DNA from: Hydrogenophaga sp. RAC07
GTDB taxonomy: Bacteria; Pseudomonadota; Gammaproteobacteria; Burkholderiales; Burkholderiaceae_C
Length of the DNA: 64,000 nucleotides
Assembly (NCBI RefSeq): GCF_001713375.1
Contig: NZ_CP016449.1
Location: 1 to 64,000, forward strand
Reading direction: 5' to 3'
The translations under genes and the position numbers were made by a program. The notes under the pieces were generated by a model. The model was not told the DNA's origin and made no database searches. It worked only from the letters and a program-made list of their open reading frames with translations. Of this stretch, positions 48,250-57,553 are shown in pieces (position 1 is the stretch's first letter; each line of letters starts with the position of its first letter).

Positions 48250-50268
48250 TCAGGGCGGCGGTGGCCTGCAGACCCGGCTGGCCAGCCGTTCGATGGCGTC
48301 GAACAGTTCTTCGCAGGTGTTGGGCTTGGGGATCAGGTCGGCGATGCCGGCCGAGGGCGCCAGGCGCCGCAGCTCCTCGCCGATGTAGCCCGAGGTGATG
48401 GCCACCGGGCGGTCGGGGTGCAGGGCACGCAGTTCGCGCGCCAGCTCCAGGCCCGAGAGGCCGGGCATGGCGAAGTCGGTGATTGCCAGGTCGTACACCG
48501 CCTTGCCCTCGCGCACGTCGCTCAGCGCCTGGCGCGGGTTGCGGTACACGCTGGCCTGAAAGCCGCCGCGCTGCAGCATGCGCCCGATCAGGTGGTTGAT
48601 CATCTCGTCGTCGTCCACGTACAGGATGCGTGTGCCCGCCAGGCTGCTGGCCACCCGGGCCGTGCTGTTGCGCGGCTCGTCCAACGGTTCGGGCGACAGC
48701 GCCAGTTGCCCGGCCGCGCGGAAATACAGCGAGAAGGTCGACCCACGGCCGGGCGCGCTGTCCACCTCGATCGCCGCCTGGTGGTCGCGCAGGATGCCGT
48801 GCACCACCGCCAGGCCCAGGCCGGTGCCTTCGCCCGGGGGCTTGGTGGTGAAGAAGGGTTCGAACAGCCGCTCCATCGTCGCTGCGTCCATGCCCGCGCC
48901 GTTGTCGCTCACCGAGAGGCACACGTTGACATCGAGCCATTCGCCGGGTGTTCCCGGCGTCGAGCCCACCACCCTCGAAGGTGGCGGCGCGCCGCGGTGC
49001 GGGCGCAGTTCAATGTGCAGCGTGCCGCTGGCCAGGTCCGGCATGGCCTGCCAGGCGTTGGTGCACAGGTTGAGCAGCACCTGCTGCATCTGCGTGGCGT
49101 CGGCCAGCACGGGTGGTGTCTGCGGGTCGCAAACCACACGCAACTCCAGCGTGCGGGGCAGGGTGGCGCGCAGCAGCCGCACCGACTCGTCCACCACCGC
49201 GCTGAGCGCGATCACGCGCCGCTCCAGCACCTGGCGCCGGCTGAACGACAGGATGCGCTGCACCAGATCGCGCGCACGGCCGCCGGCCTTGAGGATTTCC
49301 TGCAGGCTGATGGCCGCCGGGTCGTTGCTCTGCACGTCTTCCAGAGCCAGCCGCGCGTTGCCCAGGATCGCCGCCATGATGTTGTTGAAGTCGTGCGCCA
49401 CGCCGCCGGCCAGCGTGCCCAGGGCTTCGAGTTTTTGCGACTCGCGCAACTGCATTTCCAGCGCCAGGCGCTGGTCTTCGGCGGCGCGCCGTTCGGTCAG
49501 GTCGAAGTCGACGCAGAAACACTCGGTGCCGCGCTCGGGGTGTTCCATGAACACCTCGTTGCAGTGCACCTCCACGCTGGAGCCGTCCTTGCGCCGCAGC
49601 CATTGCACGCCCGAGAGCACCGGTGTGCGGGTCTGCACCATGTGCTGCACCGTCGCCTTGAACGCCGCGTGCATGTGGGTCGGCACCACCAGGTCGAGCA
49701 TGCTGCGCCCCAGCGCTTCCTGTTCGCTGAAGCCGTACAGCCGCTCGGAGCCCGCGTTCCAGTACGTCACGATCAGGTCGGGCCCATAACCCTGCACGGC
49801 CAGGCCGGGCACGTTGTCAAAAATCTGGCGGTGGCGCAGGTCGCCGGCGTACTCCAGCGCGCGGGCGCGGATGCTCTCGGTCACGTCCATGATGAACGCG
49901 GTGCACAGCACGGTGCCGTCGTCCTGTTCCAGTGGTTTGGCCGTGCCGCGCAGCCACTTTGAGCGGCCCAGCGTGTCCTTGATCTGCCACTCGTGCCACC
50001 AGATGCGGCGCTGGCGCACCGCCTGCATGAAGGATTCGCGCAGCTCGACCTGCGTCTGGCGCTCGCCGGTGCGCCAGAGCAGGGACTCGTCGGCCATGGC
50101 GGCCTCGGCCGTCACGCCCCAGATGTCCATGGCATAGCGGCTGATGTAGAGCAGTTCGGCGCGCTCGTCGGCGTGCACCCGGTAACGCAGCAAGGCGCCG
50201 GGCACCAGCTCGGTCAACTCGTCGAGCTGGTGGTGGTCATCGGTGGCGATGGGCAGGCTTGTCAACAA
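48250..50268 (-). CDS. soluble PAS-PAS hybrid histidine kinase with receiver
   Basis: From the chosen start the protein has 672 residues: PAS (about 15-150), PAS (155-275), HisKA (His292 in GVAHDFNNIM), HATPase (NLCTNAWQAM, DNGAGM) and a receiver (Asp598 in ITDFAMPGLSG). There is no membrane segment, so it senses a cytoplasmic or redox signal. The true start is unclear. The frame stays open upstream, with ATG at 50382 and GTG at 50292, but the best ribosome-binding site (GGAG, 7-base gap) precedes a TTG at 50268. It is divergent from the glycosyltransferase. Confidence 0.88.
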   Translation of the reverse strand: MLTSLPIATDDHHQLDELTELVPGALLRYRVHADERAELLYISRYAMDIWGVTAEAAMADESLLWRTGERQTQVELRESFMQAVRQRRIWWHEWQIKDTLGRSKWLRGTAKPLEQDDGTVLCTAFIMDVTESIRARALEYAGDLRHRQIFDNVPGLAVQGYGPDLIVTYWNAGSERLYGFSEQEALGRSMLDLVVPTHMHAAFKATVQHMVQTRTPVLSGVQWLRRKDGSSVEVHCNEVFMEHPERGTECFCVDFDLTERRAAEDQRLALEMQLRESQKLEALGTLAGGVAHDFNNIMAAILGNARLALEDVQSNDPAAISLQEILKAGGRARDLVQRILSFSRRQVLERRVIALSAVVDESVRLLRATLPRTLELRVVCDPQTPPVLADATQMQQVLLNLCTNAWQAMPDLASGTLHIELRPHRGAPPPSRVVGSTPGTPGEWLDVNVCLSVSDNGAGMDAATMERLFEPFFTTKPPGEGTGLGLAVVHGILRDHQAAIEVDSAPGRGSTFSLYFRAAGQLALSPEPLDEPRNSTARVASSLAGTRILYVDDDEMINHLIGRMLQRGGFQASVYRNPRQALSDVREGKAVYDLAITDFAMPGLSGLELARELRALHPDRPVAITSGYIGEELRRLAPSAGIADLIPKPNTCEELFDAIERLASRVCRPPPP

Positions 50269-50506
50269 CGGCGGTCTCCAGCGGTCGATCACCTCGAGCG
50301 GTCTTGTTTTGTAAAGGAATTCGGCGGTGCGTGCCTGCCGGTGGCCCGCCTGTTTGAGGGAGTATCGGCAGCCAGCGTGCATTTCTTGACAATTTGTGTC
50401 GGCGTCCGCCGGGCGGGTTGAAACCGTGGTGTCACACAAGGGCGCTCTACTGAAGCCCGCTGGCGCAGCCCCTGCCGCTGCGCCCGGCCCTTCCAGCGAG
50501 TGCGCC

Positions 50507-51712
50507 ATGCCCCTTGCCACGCCCAAACCAGCCCCCAGGCCCATCACCGTCGATCTGGTCTATTTCAACGCCGGCGGCGGCCACCGCGCCTCCGCGTTGG
50601 CGCTGCAGTCGGCGCTGGCGCAGCACCCCCGCGGCTGGCAGGTGCGGCTGGTCAACCTGTTCGAGGTGCTGGACCCGCAGGACCGTTTTCGCAAGATGAC
50701 CGGCAGTGCCCCCGAGGATTGGTACAACAAGCGCCTGGCCCGCGGCTGGACCATCGGCATGGCGCAGGAGCTCAAGATCCTGCAAGGCCTGATCCGGCTG
50801 GGTCACAGCACGCTGCTCAAGACCCTGCAGCAGCACTGGCTGCAGACCGAGCCCGATCTGGTCGTGTCGCTGGTGCCCAACTTCAACCGTGCGATGTACC
50901 AGAGCCTGGCCAGCACCTTGCCGGGCGTGCCCTACGCCACTGTGCTCACCGACCTGGCCGATATCCCGCCGCACTTCTGGATCGAGCGCCAGCCGCAGCA
51001 CTTCATCTGCGGCAGCGCGCGCGCTGTGGCGCAGGCGCTGGAACTGGGCCATGTCCCCGGGCGCGTGCACGCCACCAGCGGCATGATCATCCGCCCCGAG
51101 TTTTACGAAACCCCCGCGCTGGACCGCGCCAGCGAGATGCGCCGCCTTGGCCTGGACCCGTCCCGTCCCACCGCGCTGGTGCTGTTCGGCGGCCACGGCT
51201 CCAAGGCCATGCTGGGCATTGCCCAACGCCTGGGTGCGTCCACCCAGCTCATCCTGGTCTGTGGTCACAACAAGCCGCTGGCGGCGCAGCTGCGCGCCCT
51301 GCCGCCCGGGGCGCCGCGGCTGGTGGTGGGGTTTGCGTCCGACATTCCGCGCTACATGCGGCTGGCCGACTTTTTCATCGGCAAACCCGGACCGGGCAGC
51401 ATCAGCGAGGCGGTGCAACAAGGCCTGCCGGTGATCGTGGTCGACAACGCGTGGACCATGCCGCAGGAACGCTACAACGCGCAGTGGATCACCGAACACC
51501 AGCTGGGCATCGTGCACCGCAGCTTTCGCACCATCGACCGCGCGGTGGACGAGCTGCTCGCGCGCCTGGATGAGTTCCGCACCCGCGCGCGGGCCATGAA
51601 CAACCGGGCCCTGTTCGAGATACCGGACATCCTGGACGGCATCGTTCAGCGCGGCCCGGTGATCGGGGCGGCCTCGCCGTCAGGCCAATGGCAGACGCAC
51701 CTCGAAGGCTGA
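50507..51712 (+). CDS. MGDG synthase-like glycosyltransferase
   Basis: The 401-residue protein has the monogalactosyldiacylglycerol synthase N-terminal motif YFNAGGGHRASALAL (23-26 GGGH) and the nucleotide-sugar site IGKPGPGSISEAVQQGLPVIV, a GT28-like pattern. It is expected to transfer a sugar from UDP-sugar to a lipid such as diacylglycerol; sugar and lipid identity are unknown. The ATG at 50507 is chosen because the conserved fold begins soon after it. Its last 33 bases overlap, in the opposite orientation, the end of the receiver-kinase gene. Embedded among kinases, it may be an output of membrane signalling. Confidence 0.85.
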   Translation: MPLATPKPAPRPITVDLVYFNAGGGHRASALALQSALAQHPRGWQVRLVNLFEVLDPQDRFRKMTGSAPEDWYNKRLARGWTIGMAQELKILQGLIRLGHSTLLKTLQQHWLQTEPDLVVSLVPNFNRAMYQSLASTLPGVPYATVLTDLADIPPHFWIERQPQHFICGSARAVAQALELGHVPGRVHATSGMIIRPEFYETPALDRASEMRRLGLDPSRPTALVLFGGHGSKAMLGIAQRLGASTQLILVCGHNKPLAAQLRALPPGAPRLVVGFASDIPRYMRLADFFIGKPGPGSISEAVQQGLPVIVVDNAWTMPQERYNAQWITEHQLGIVHRSFRTIDRAVDELLARLDEFRTRARAMNNRALFEIPDILDGIVQRGPVIGAASPSGQWQTHLEG

Positions 51713-52900
51713 TCCCTCGCCAGGCTGCGAGCTCACCGTGACCGAGCCGTCGTGCGCCTCGACAATCTGGCGACTGATCGCCAGCCCCAGCCCCGAGCCC
51801 TCGAATTCGCGTCGGAGGTTGAGCCGGGCAAACGGCTGGAACAACTTGTCCATGCCCTCGGGCGTGATGCCGATGCCGTTGTCCCTCACGGTGATCCAGG
51901 CCATGCCGTCCACCGACCGGGCCGTGATCTCGATGTGCGGCGCGCGGCTCGGAGGCATGAACTTCAAGGCGTTGGACAACAGGTTCTGGAACAGCTGGGA
52001 CAGCAGGCTGGCGTGTCCCCGGACCAGCGGCAGCTCACCGACATGCAGTTGCGCTGCGGTGGCGTTCAGCTGCGCGGCCAGCGCATCGCACAGCCCGGCC
52101 ACGAGCGGCCCCAGCGCCACCGGCACCGGGGGCTCGGTCTCACCGTGCTGCAGGCGCGCGTACCGCACCACGTCATCGAGCAGCGTGCGCATGCGCTCAC
52201 CGGCGCTGCGCACGAGCTTGAGGTAGTGGCGCGCGTCCAGCGGCAACTGCGCCGCAAAGTCCTCTTCGACCAGACCGACAAACTGGACCACGGTGTTCAG
52301 GGGCTCGCGCAGATCGTGCGAGCTGATGCGCACGAACTGCAGCAGGCCTTCGTTGGCCAGCTTCAATTCTTCGGCCGTCTTCTGCAGCTGGGCGTGGCTC
52401 TGGCGCAGTTCGACCAGCGCTTCGGCCAGGTTCAGGCGGTCGGTGGCGGCCACCTGCTTGAGCGCGTCGTTGGCCTGTTTGAGCCGCAGCTGCGTGCGCA
52501 CGCGTGCCTGCACGATGGCGGGGCGAATGGGCTTGGCAATGAAGTCGGCCGCGCCTTTTTCCAGCCCGAGTTGCTCGAACTGGGCGTCGGCCTGGCTGGT
52601 GACGAAGATCACCGGGATGTCGGAGAGTTGGGGATCGCGTTTGATGGCTTCCAGCACGTCGAAGCCGGACAGGCCGGGCATCTGGGCGTCGAGCAGCACC
52701 AGGTCGGGCGGCGCCTCGGCCATCAACCGCAGGGCGTCCACGCCCTGTGTGGCAAAGCGCAGCCGGCCCAGCGGCCGGATCACGCGGGCCAGCGTCTGCA
52801 CCATGCCGGGATCGTCGTCCACGATCAGGATGTCGGGCGCCGCCGCTGTGTCCGGCACGGTGTCGTTGGGGGCAGGGCGCCCCGAGACGTTGGGAGTCAT
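51680..52900 (-). CDS. receiver-first hybrid histidine kinase, third gene of relay operon
   Basis: The 406-residue protein has an N-terminal receiver (Asp71 in LLDAQMPGLSG), a coiled-coil linker, HisKA (His195 in SSHDLREPLN) and HATPase (NLLSNALKFM, DNGIGI). It lacks a membrane segment. Its ATG overlaps the stop of the giant kinase (ATGA), so the two are made together. Its receiver is the likely next acceptor after the giant kinase's HPt domain, and its kinase part could pass a signal on. Its end overlaps the glycosyltransferase end on the other strand. Confidence 0.92.
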   Translation of the reverse strand: MTPNVSGRPAPNDTVPDTAAAPDILIVDDDPGMVQTLARVIRPLGRLRFATQGVDALRLMAEAPPDLVLLDAQMPGLSGFDVLEAIKRDPQLSDIPVIFVTSQADAQFEQLGLEKGAADFIAKPIRPAIVQARVRTQLRLKQANDALKQVAATDRLNLAEALVELRQSHAQLQKTAEELKLANEGLLQFVRISSHDLREPLNTVVQFVGLVEEDFAAQLPLDARHYLKLVRSAGERMRTLLDDVVRYARLQHGETEPPVPVALGPLVAGLCDALAAQLNATAAQLHVGELPLVRGHASLLSQLFQNLLSNALKFMPPSRAPHIEITARSVDGMAWITVRDNGIGITPEGMDKLFQPFARLNLRREFEGSGLGLAISRQIVEAHDGSVTVSSQPGEGSAFEVRLPLA

Positions 52901-55900
52901 GGATGCAGCTCCTTGGTCAGGGCCGCGCTGGCGCCTGCGAAATCCAGATCGTCGAGCAGGCGGCTCACGCGTTCGACGAATGTGACGCCAAAGTGCGCCT
53001 GCAGCCAGTTCGTCCGGACGTGCCACCAGGTCAATGCGTCCAGGTCTTGACGGTGCAACAGATCCAGCAATTGCGGCAGATCGGCTTCGCCCGCTTCGGC
53101 ACCGCTCTCTGGAACGTCGGGCGCCTGCGCCGCCCTCAACACCGGCTCGCTGTGGCGCTGCAGGTCGGCCAGCGCGCTTTGCAGCGACCGCCACCCCGCG
53201 CCCAGTTCGGGTGCCGGCGTCGGCTGCAGCAGCCCGGCCTCCAGTGCCTGCGCCTGCTCCATCACGCCGGTGATGCCCAGCGTGCCCGCAATCCCTCGCA
53301 GCTTGTGCAGGCGCGCCGCCATGTGCTGCCTCGCGCCTTCCTCCCGTGGAAGGTCCGAGTCGTCAGCCGCCCAGTCGGCGTATTCGGTCAGCAGACGCTG
53401 CAGCGACTTGAGCCACAGGGCCAGGTCGCCCCCCAGGCGCTGCGCCGCCTGTGCGGCGTCCACGCCCGGTATCTGCGGCCAGGCCACGGGGGCTGTCTGC
53501 GTCGGCCCTGGTGCCTGGCGCAAGCCAGGGGCGTCTGCGGCTTTGTGAACCCACTCGTGCACCGTGCGCACCAGCCGTTCGGGGTCCAGCGGTTTGGTGA
53601 GGAAGGCGTTCATGCCTGCGGCAAACGCCAGTTGCCGCTCTTCGGCCAGCGCGCCGGCGGTGAGCGCGATGATCGGCAATTCATTCAAGCCAAGCTCGCG
53701 GCGCACGCGCCGCGTGGCCTCCAGACCATCCATCTCCGGCATCTGCAGGTCCATCAGCACCGCGTCGAACGCATGCGGCGTGGTGCGAAGGGCCTCCAGG
53801 GCTTCGCGCCCGGTGCGCGCCAGGCACACGCGCGCGCCCTCGCGCTCCAGCAGGCCCGCGGCCACTTCCAGGTTGATCTCGCTGTCGTCCACCAGCAGCA
53901 GGTTGAGGTGGTGCAGCGCCTGGCCCTGCACGGTGGCGCCGGTCTGTGTCTCGTGCGGGAGCTGGGTCAGGGTTCGCAGATCCTCCGCCGAAGGTCGCTG
54001 CAGCACCAGATCGAACCAGAACTCGCTGCCTTCGCCCGGCACGCTCTTCAAGCCTACTTGCCCATCCATCATGTGGGTGAGCTTGCGCACGATGGACAGT
54101 CCCAGCCCGGTGCCGCTGAAACGTCGGGTGGAGGACGTGTCGGCCTGGGTGAAGGGGGTGAACAGGCGGGCCTGGGTGTCGCTGTCGATGCCGCTTCCGG
54201 TGTCGCGCACCACGCCGCGCAGGCGCACCTGCTCAGGGCCATCGGTGCTCAGCGGAGCGACCACACCGAGCGACACCGTCACGCTGCCGGCCTTGGTGAA
54301 CTTGCAGGCATTGCCGATCAGGTTGGTGAAGATCTGGCGCACGCGCTGGGCGTCGCCCAGCAGCACCGGAGGTACCTCGCGCGCCACCGAGATCGAGTAG
54401 CGGATGCCATGGGCTTCGGTCTGGGCGCGGAACAGGGCGTCCATCTCGCCCAGCATGTCCTGCGGGCTGAAAGGCTGGATGTCCAGGTCCAGCCCGCCCG
54501 CCTCGATCTTGGCCAGGTCGAGCACGTCGTTGACCAGGCCCAGCAGCGAGCGGCTGGCCACCCGGGACTTGGACAGCAGCTGGGCCTGGTAGCTGGTCAA
54601 CGGGGTGTCGCCCAGCAGGTGGGTCATGCCGATCATGGCGTTGAGCGGGGTGCGGATTTCGTGGCTCATGTTGGCCAGGAACTCGCCCTTGATGCGCGAC
54701 GCTTCCTGCGCCTGTTCCCTGGACTTCACCAGGCCGGTGATGTCGATGCGAAACCCCACGGTGTGGCCGTCGGGCATTCTCCGTTCCACGAGGCGCAGCG
54801 TGCGGCCGTCGGCCAGCAGCTGCAGCATCTCGGTGTTGCCGGAGCGGTGGGCCGCCACGCGCTCGGCCACCCAGGCTTCCTCGTTGCCGCTGGTGTCCAC
54901 GTGGTCGCCCAGCAAGATGCTGGCGCGCAGGATGTCCTCGAACGCAGTGCCCGGCACCATGAGATGTGCCATCCTGGGCGAGATCTGGCGGTATTTCTCG
55001 TTGCAAAAGACCAGCCGGTCATCGGGATCGAACAGCACGAAAGCCTCGTCCACCGCGTCGATGGCGCCGCGCAGCAGGGCCTCGCTGCGGGCGATGTCTT
55101 CCTGCGCCTGCTTGCTCGCCGAGATGTCCTGGTGCGTGCCGTACATCCACTCGGGTTGTCCGTCGGCGGTCCAGCTGCGCACCGCGCCGCGGTCGAGCAC
55201 CCAGACCCAGTGGCCCGCCTGGTGGCGCACACGAACTTCGCATTCGTACCGATCGAAGGCACCGAAGAAGTGACCCTGGAGCATGCCGTTGGTGAGCGCC
55301 AGATCGTCCGGGTGCAGGCGCTGCATCCAGAAGTCCACCCCGATGCCGCCGAGTTCTTCCAGACGGTGCCCGATCATGGTGGCCCAGCGCTCGTTGATGC
55401 GCAGTTCTCCTGTCTGGACGTTCCACTCCCAGGTGCCCGCGTCGGTGCCGCGCAGGATGTGGTCGAGCCGTTCGCGCTCTTCGGCCAGTGCCGCGGTGCG
55501 GTCCTTGACTTCCTGCTCCAGCCCTTCCTTGAGTTCCACGACCTTGCGCTGTGCCGCCCGCTCGGCGGTGATGTCGCGCACGATGACGGAGACCCCCAAG
55601 GGCGCGCCATGCTCGTCGTCCAGGCGCGAGAGCGTCATGGCCACCAGCACCGACTGACCCTCGCGGGTCTGGCACCACAGCTCCAGCGAAGGCGCGTCGC
55701 CCGAGCGGGGCAGGGTCTTGAGCGCCTCCAGCTCCTCTCTGGCTGGTCCTGGCGGCATGACCAGCGTGTCCAGCCGGCGCCCCACCGCTTCCAGCCGTGT
55801 GTGCCCAAACAGCCGCTGCGCGCCGCGGTTCCACGAGGTCACATGACCATCGGTGTTCAGGCCCACGATCGCGTCGGGGGACTGGTCGACCATGGACGCG

Positions 55901-57039
55901 ATGCGCAGACGGTCGTTGCGCGCCTCCAGGCTGCGCTGCACGCCCACCCAGTACAGGTACAGCATGAGCGCACCCACCGCACCCGCACCCAGCAGCGGAA
56001 GCAGACTCGCCCGGGCGCTGGCGAGCGCCGCCGCACTCAGATCGCTCTCCGTCCGCGTGGCCGTGTAGTGCAGCACCCCGATGGGTGATCCCGGGTTGCC
56101 GATCACGCTGGCCTTGCCCACCATGACCAGACCCTCAGGCCCGGTCCACCAGGTGGCGCGCCCGGCGCTGGAGGACTGGGGCGCTGCCGCCGGCTTGAAT
56201 TGGTCGTCCCAGACGTGGCGCTGGCCGAGGTCGAAGCCAAACGTGAACGAAGGATCGGGGTGCACCAGGAAATCGCCTTGCGCATTGGTCACGTAAACCT
56301 GTGGCTTCGGGCCAATGCCCGGGGGCAGCACGCCCACCCGACGGGACACATCAATGTTGATCACGATGGCGCCGAACACCTGTCCCCGGGCGTCGTGCAC
56401 CGGTGTGGCGTAGCGGACGGTGGGGCGGTGCGGCAGCTCGATCTGGTTGTACTCCCGGTTCAAGGTGATGTCCGACACGAAGACCCGGCCGGGCGCAAGG
56501 CGCAACGCCTCGCGCATGTACGTCGTGTCGCCAATGCGCTGCAGTTGTTCGGGCGGCGCGACCACCACCTGGCCATCCTGCCGTTCCACGCGCATGAGTT
56601 CCTGTCCCTCGCCGGCCGCACCGATGAAGCGCACCTTGTAAGCCTCGGGGGTTGCGGTCAGGTAGGCGGCGAAGATCTGCGCCAGGCGGCGCTGCCACAG
56701 CACCGTGGTGGACGACTCCTGCGCATCCACACCGCTGTTCTGCAAGGCCCTCACCAGGCCACTGATCGGCGGTGTGTTGACGAGGAACAGTATGCTGCGC
56801 CGCCGTTCCTCGTACTTGCTTTCGGCGTTTCGAGCCACCGAGTTCACCGCGGTGTAAAGCGACAGTTCGGTCTCGCGGTGCAGGACCCGGAGGTGCTGGA
56901 AGTAGTGGCCCACGACCAGCAGCACCAGCACCAGCGCGAAACCAAGACTGGCGCGCACCGCGAGCCGGCTGCGCATGAACGCGACCAGGTTGACGGGTTG
57001 GTGGCTGGGCCGCCAGGTCGAAGGCGGCTCGTGGGTCAT
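52897..57039 (-). CDS. giant Cache-PAS hybrid histidine kinase with receiver and HPt
   Basis: The 1380 residues are ordered as TM1 (about 30-46), Cache sensor, TM2 (about 345-365), three PAS domains, HisKA, HATPase, receiver and HPt. HisKA has His793 in ANMSHEIRTPLNAMIG. HATPase has NLIGNACKFT and DTGSGI. The receiver has Asp1097 in LMDLQMPEMDG. The HPt domain has His1245 in LHKLRGIAGTLG. This is a full internal four-step relay (His-Asp-His). It overlaps the single-receiver gene upstream and the receiver-kinase downstream, each by four bases, indicating stoichiometric co-translation. The periplasmic Cache domain suggests sensing of a small metabolite. Confidence 0.94.
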   Translation of the reverse strand: MTHEPPSTWRPSHQPVNLVAFMRSRLAVRASLGFALVLVLLVVGHYFQHLRVLHRETELSLYTAVNSVARNAESKYEERRRSILFLVNTPPISGLVRALQNSGVDAQESSTTVLWQRRLAQIFAAYLTATPEAYKVRFIGAAGEGQELMRVERQDGQVVVAPPEQLQRIGDTTYMREALRLAPGRVFVSDITLNREYNQIELPHRPTVRYATPVHDARGQVFGAIVINIDVSRRVGVLPPGIGPKPQVYVTNAQGDFLVHPDPSFTFGFDLGQRHVWDDQFKPAAAPQSSSAGRATWWTGPEGLVMVGKASVIGNPGSPIGVLHYTATRTESDLSAAALASARASLLPLLGAGAVGALMLYLYWVGVQRSLEARNDRLRIASMVDQSPDAIVGLNTDGHVTSWNRGAQRLFGHTRLEAVGRRLDTLVMPPGPAREELEALKTLPRSGDAPSLELWCQTREGQSVLVAMTLSRLDDEHGAPLGVSVIVRDITAERAAQRKVVELKEGLEQEVKDRTAALAEERERLDHILRGTDAGTWEWNVQTGELRINERWATMIGHRLEELGGIGVDFWMQRLHPDDLALTNGMLQGHFFGAFDRYECEVRVRHQAGHWVWVLDRGAVRSWTADGQPEWMYGTHQDISASKQAQEDIARSEALLRGAIDAVDEAFVLFDPDDRLVFCNEKYRQISPRMAHLMVPGTAFEDILRASILLGDHVDTSGNEEAWVAERVAAHRSGNTEMLQLLADGRTLRLVERRMPDGHTVGFRIDITGLVKSREQAQEASRIKGEFLANMSHEIRTPLNAMIGMTHLLGDTPLTSYQAQLLSKSRVASRSLLGLVNDVLDLAKIEAGGLDLDIQPFSPQDMLGEMDALFRAQTEAHGIRYSISVAREVPPVLLGDAQRVRQIFTNLIGNACKFTKAGSVTVSLGVVAPLSTDGPEQVRLRGVVRDTGSGIDSDTQARLFTPFTQADTSSTRRFSGTGLGLSIVRKLTHMMDGQVGLKSVPGEGSEFWFDLVLQRPSAEDLRTLTQLPHETQTGATVQGQALHHLNLLLVDDSEINLEVAAGLLEREGARVCLARTGREALEALRTTPHAFDAVLMDLQMPEMDGLEATRRVRRELGLNELPIIALTAGALAEERQLAFAAGMNAFLTKPLDPERLVRTVHEWVHKAADAPGLRQAPGPTQTAPVAWPQIPGVDAAQAAQRLGGDLALWLKSLQRLLTEYADWAADDSDLPREEGARQHMAARLHKLRGIAGTLGITGVMEQAQALEAGLLQPTPAPELGAGWRSLQSALADLQRHSEPVLRAAQAPDVPESGAEAGEADLPQLLDLLHRQDLDALTWWHVRTNWLQAHFGVTFVERVSRLLDDLDFAGASAALTKELHP

Positions 57040-57428
57040 CGGGAGCCGATCAGGCGGATCAGTCCTGCGGCGGCGTCTTTGTCCAGGGGTTTGTTCATGA
57101 AGCCCCGCACGCAGGCGTGGCTCGCGGCGCGGCTGCGGTCGGCCGGGTCGGACGACGAGGTGAGCATCACCACCACCGCGTGACCGCGCTGGCGCGCCGG
57201 CAGGGCCTCGAAGGCCTGCAGGAAGGCAAATCCATCCATGACGGGCATGTTGATGTCGAGCAGGATGAGGTCGATGCCGTGGTCCGGGTGGGTGCTGAGC
57301 AGCGCCAGCGCTTCGGTCGCGCGCTCGAAAGCCCGGACTTCGTAGTCCACCCCGCTGCGCTGCAAGGCGATGCGGGTGAACAGCAGGTCGTTTTCGTTGT
57401 CGTCAACTATCAGCAGGCGGCAGCTCAT
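57036..57428 (-). CDS. single-domain response regulator (CheY-like), first gene of relay operon
   Basis: The 130-residue protein is only a receiver domain. Asp9/Asp10 bind metal, Asp58 (LLDINMPVMDG) is the phospho-acceptor, and the conserved Lys is in FMNKPLDK. It has no output domain, so it probably shuttles phosphate or tunes the kinases. I chose the ATG at 57428, which has GGAG five bases upstream, over the ATG at 57461. It heads the three-gene relay operon, overlapping the giant kinase by four bases. Confidence 0.92.
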   Translation of the reverse strand: MSCRLLIVDDNENDLLFTRIALQRSGVDYEVRAFERATEALALLSTHPDHGIDLILLDINMPVMDGFAFLQAFEALPARQRGHAVVVMLTSSSDPADRSRAASHACVRGFMNKPLDKDAAAGLIRLIGSR

Positions 57429-57553
57429 CGGGGCTCCAGAAAGCAGTACTTTTTTGTTCAACCCTGATTGGAATAACAGCGCGATTTTCTGTGGTTATCG
57501 GCCGGCTGCGCCCACTTCTTGATACACGTTGTCCCATGGCGCGACCAGCGGAG

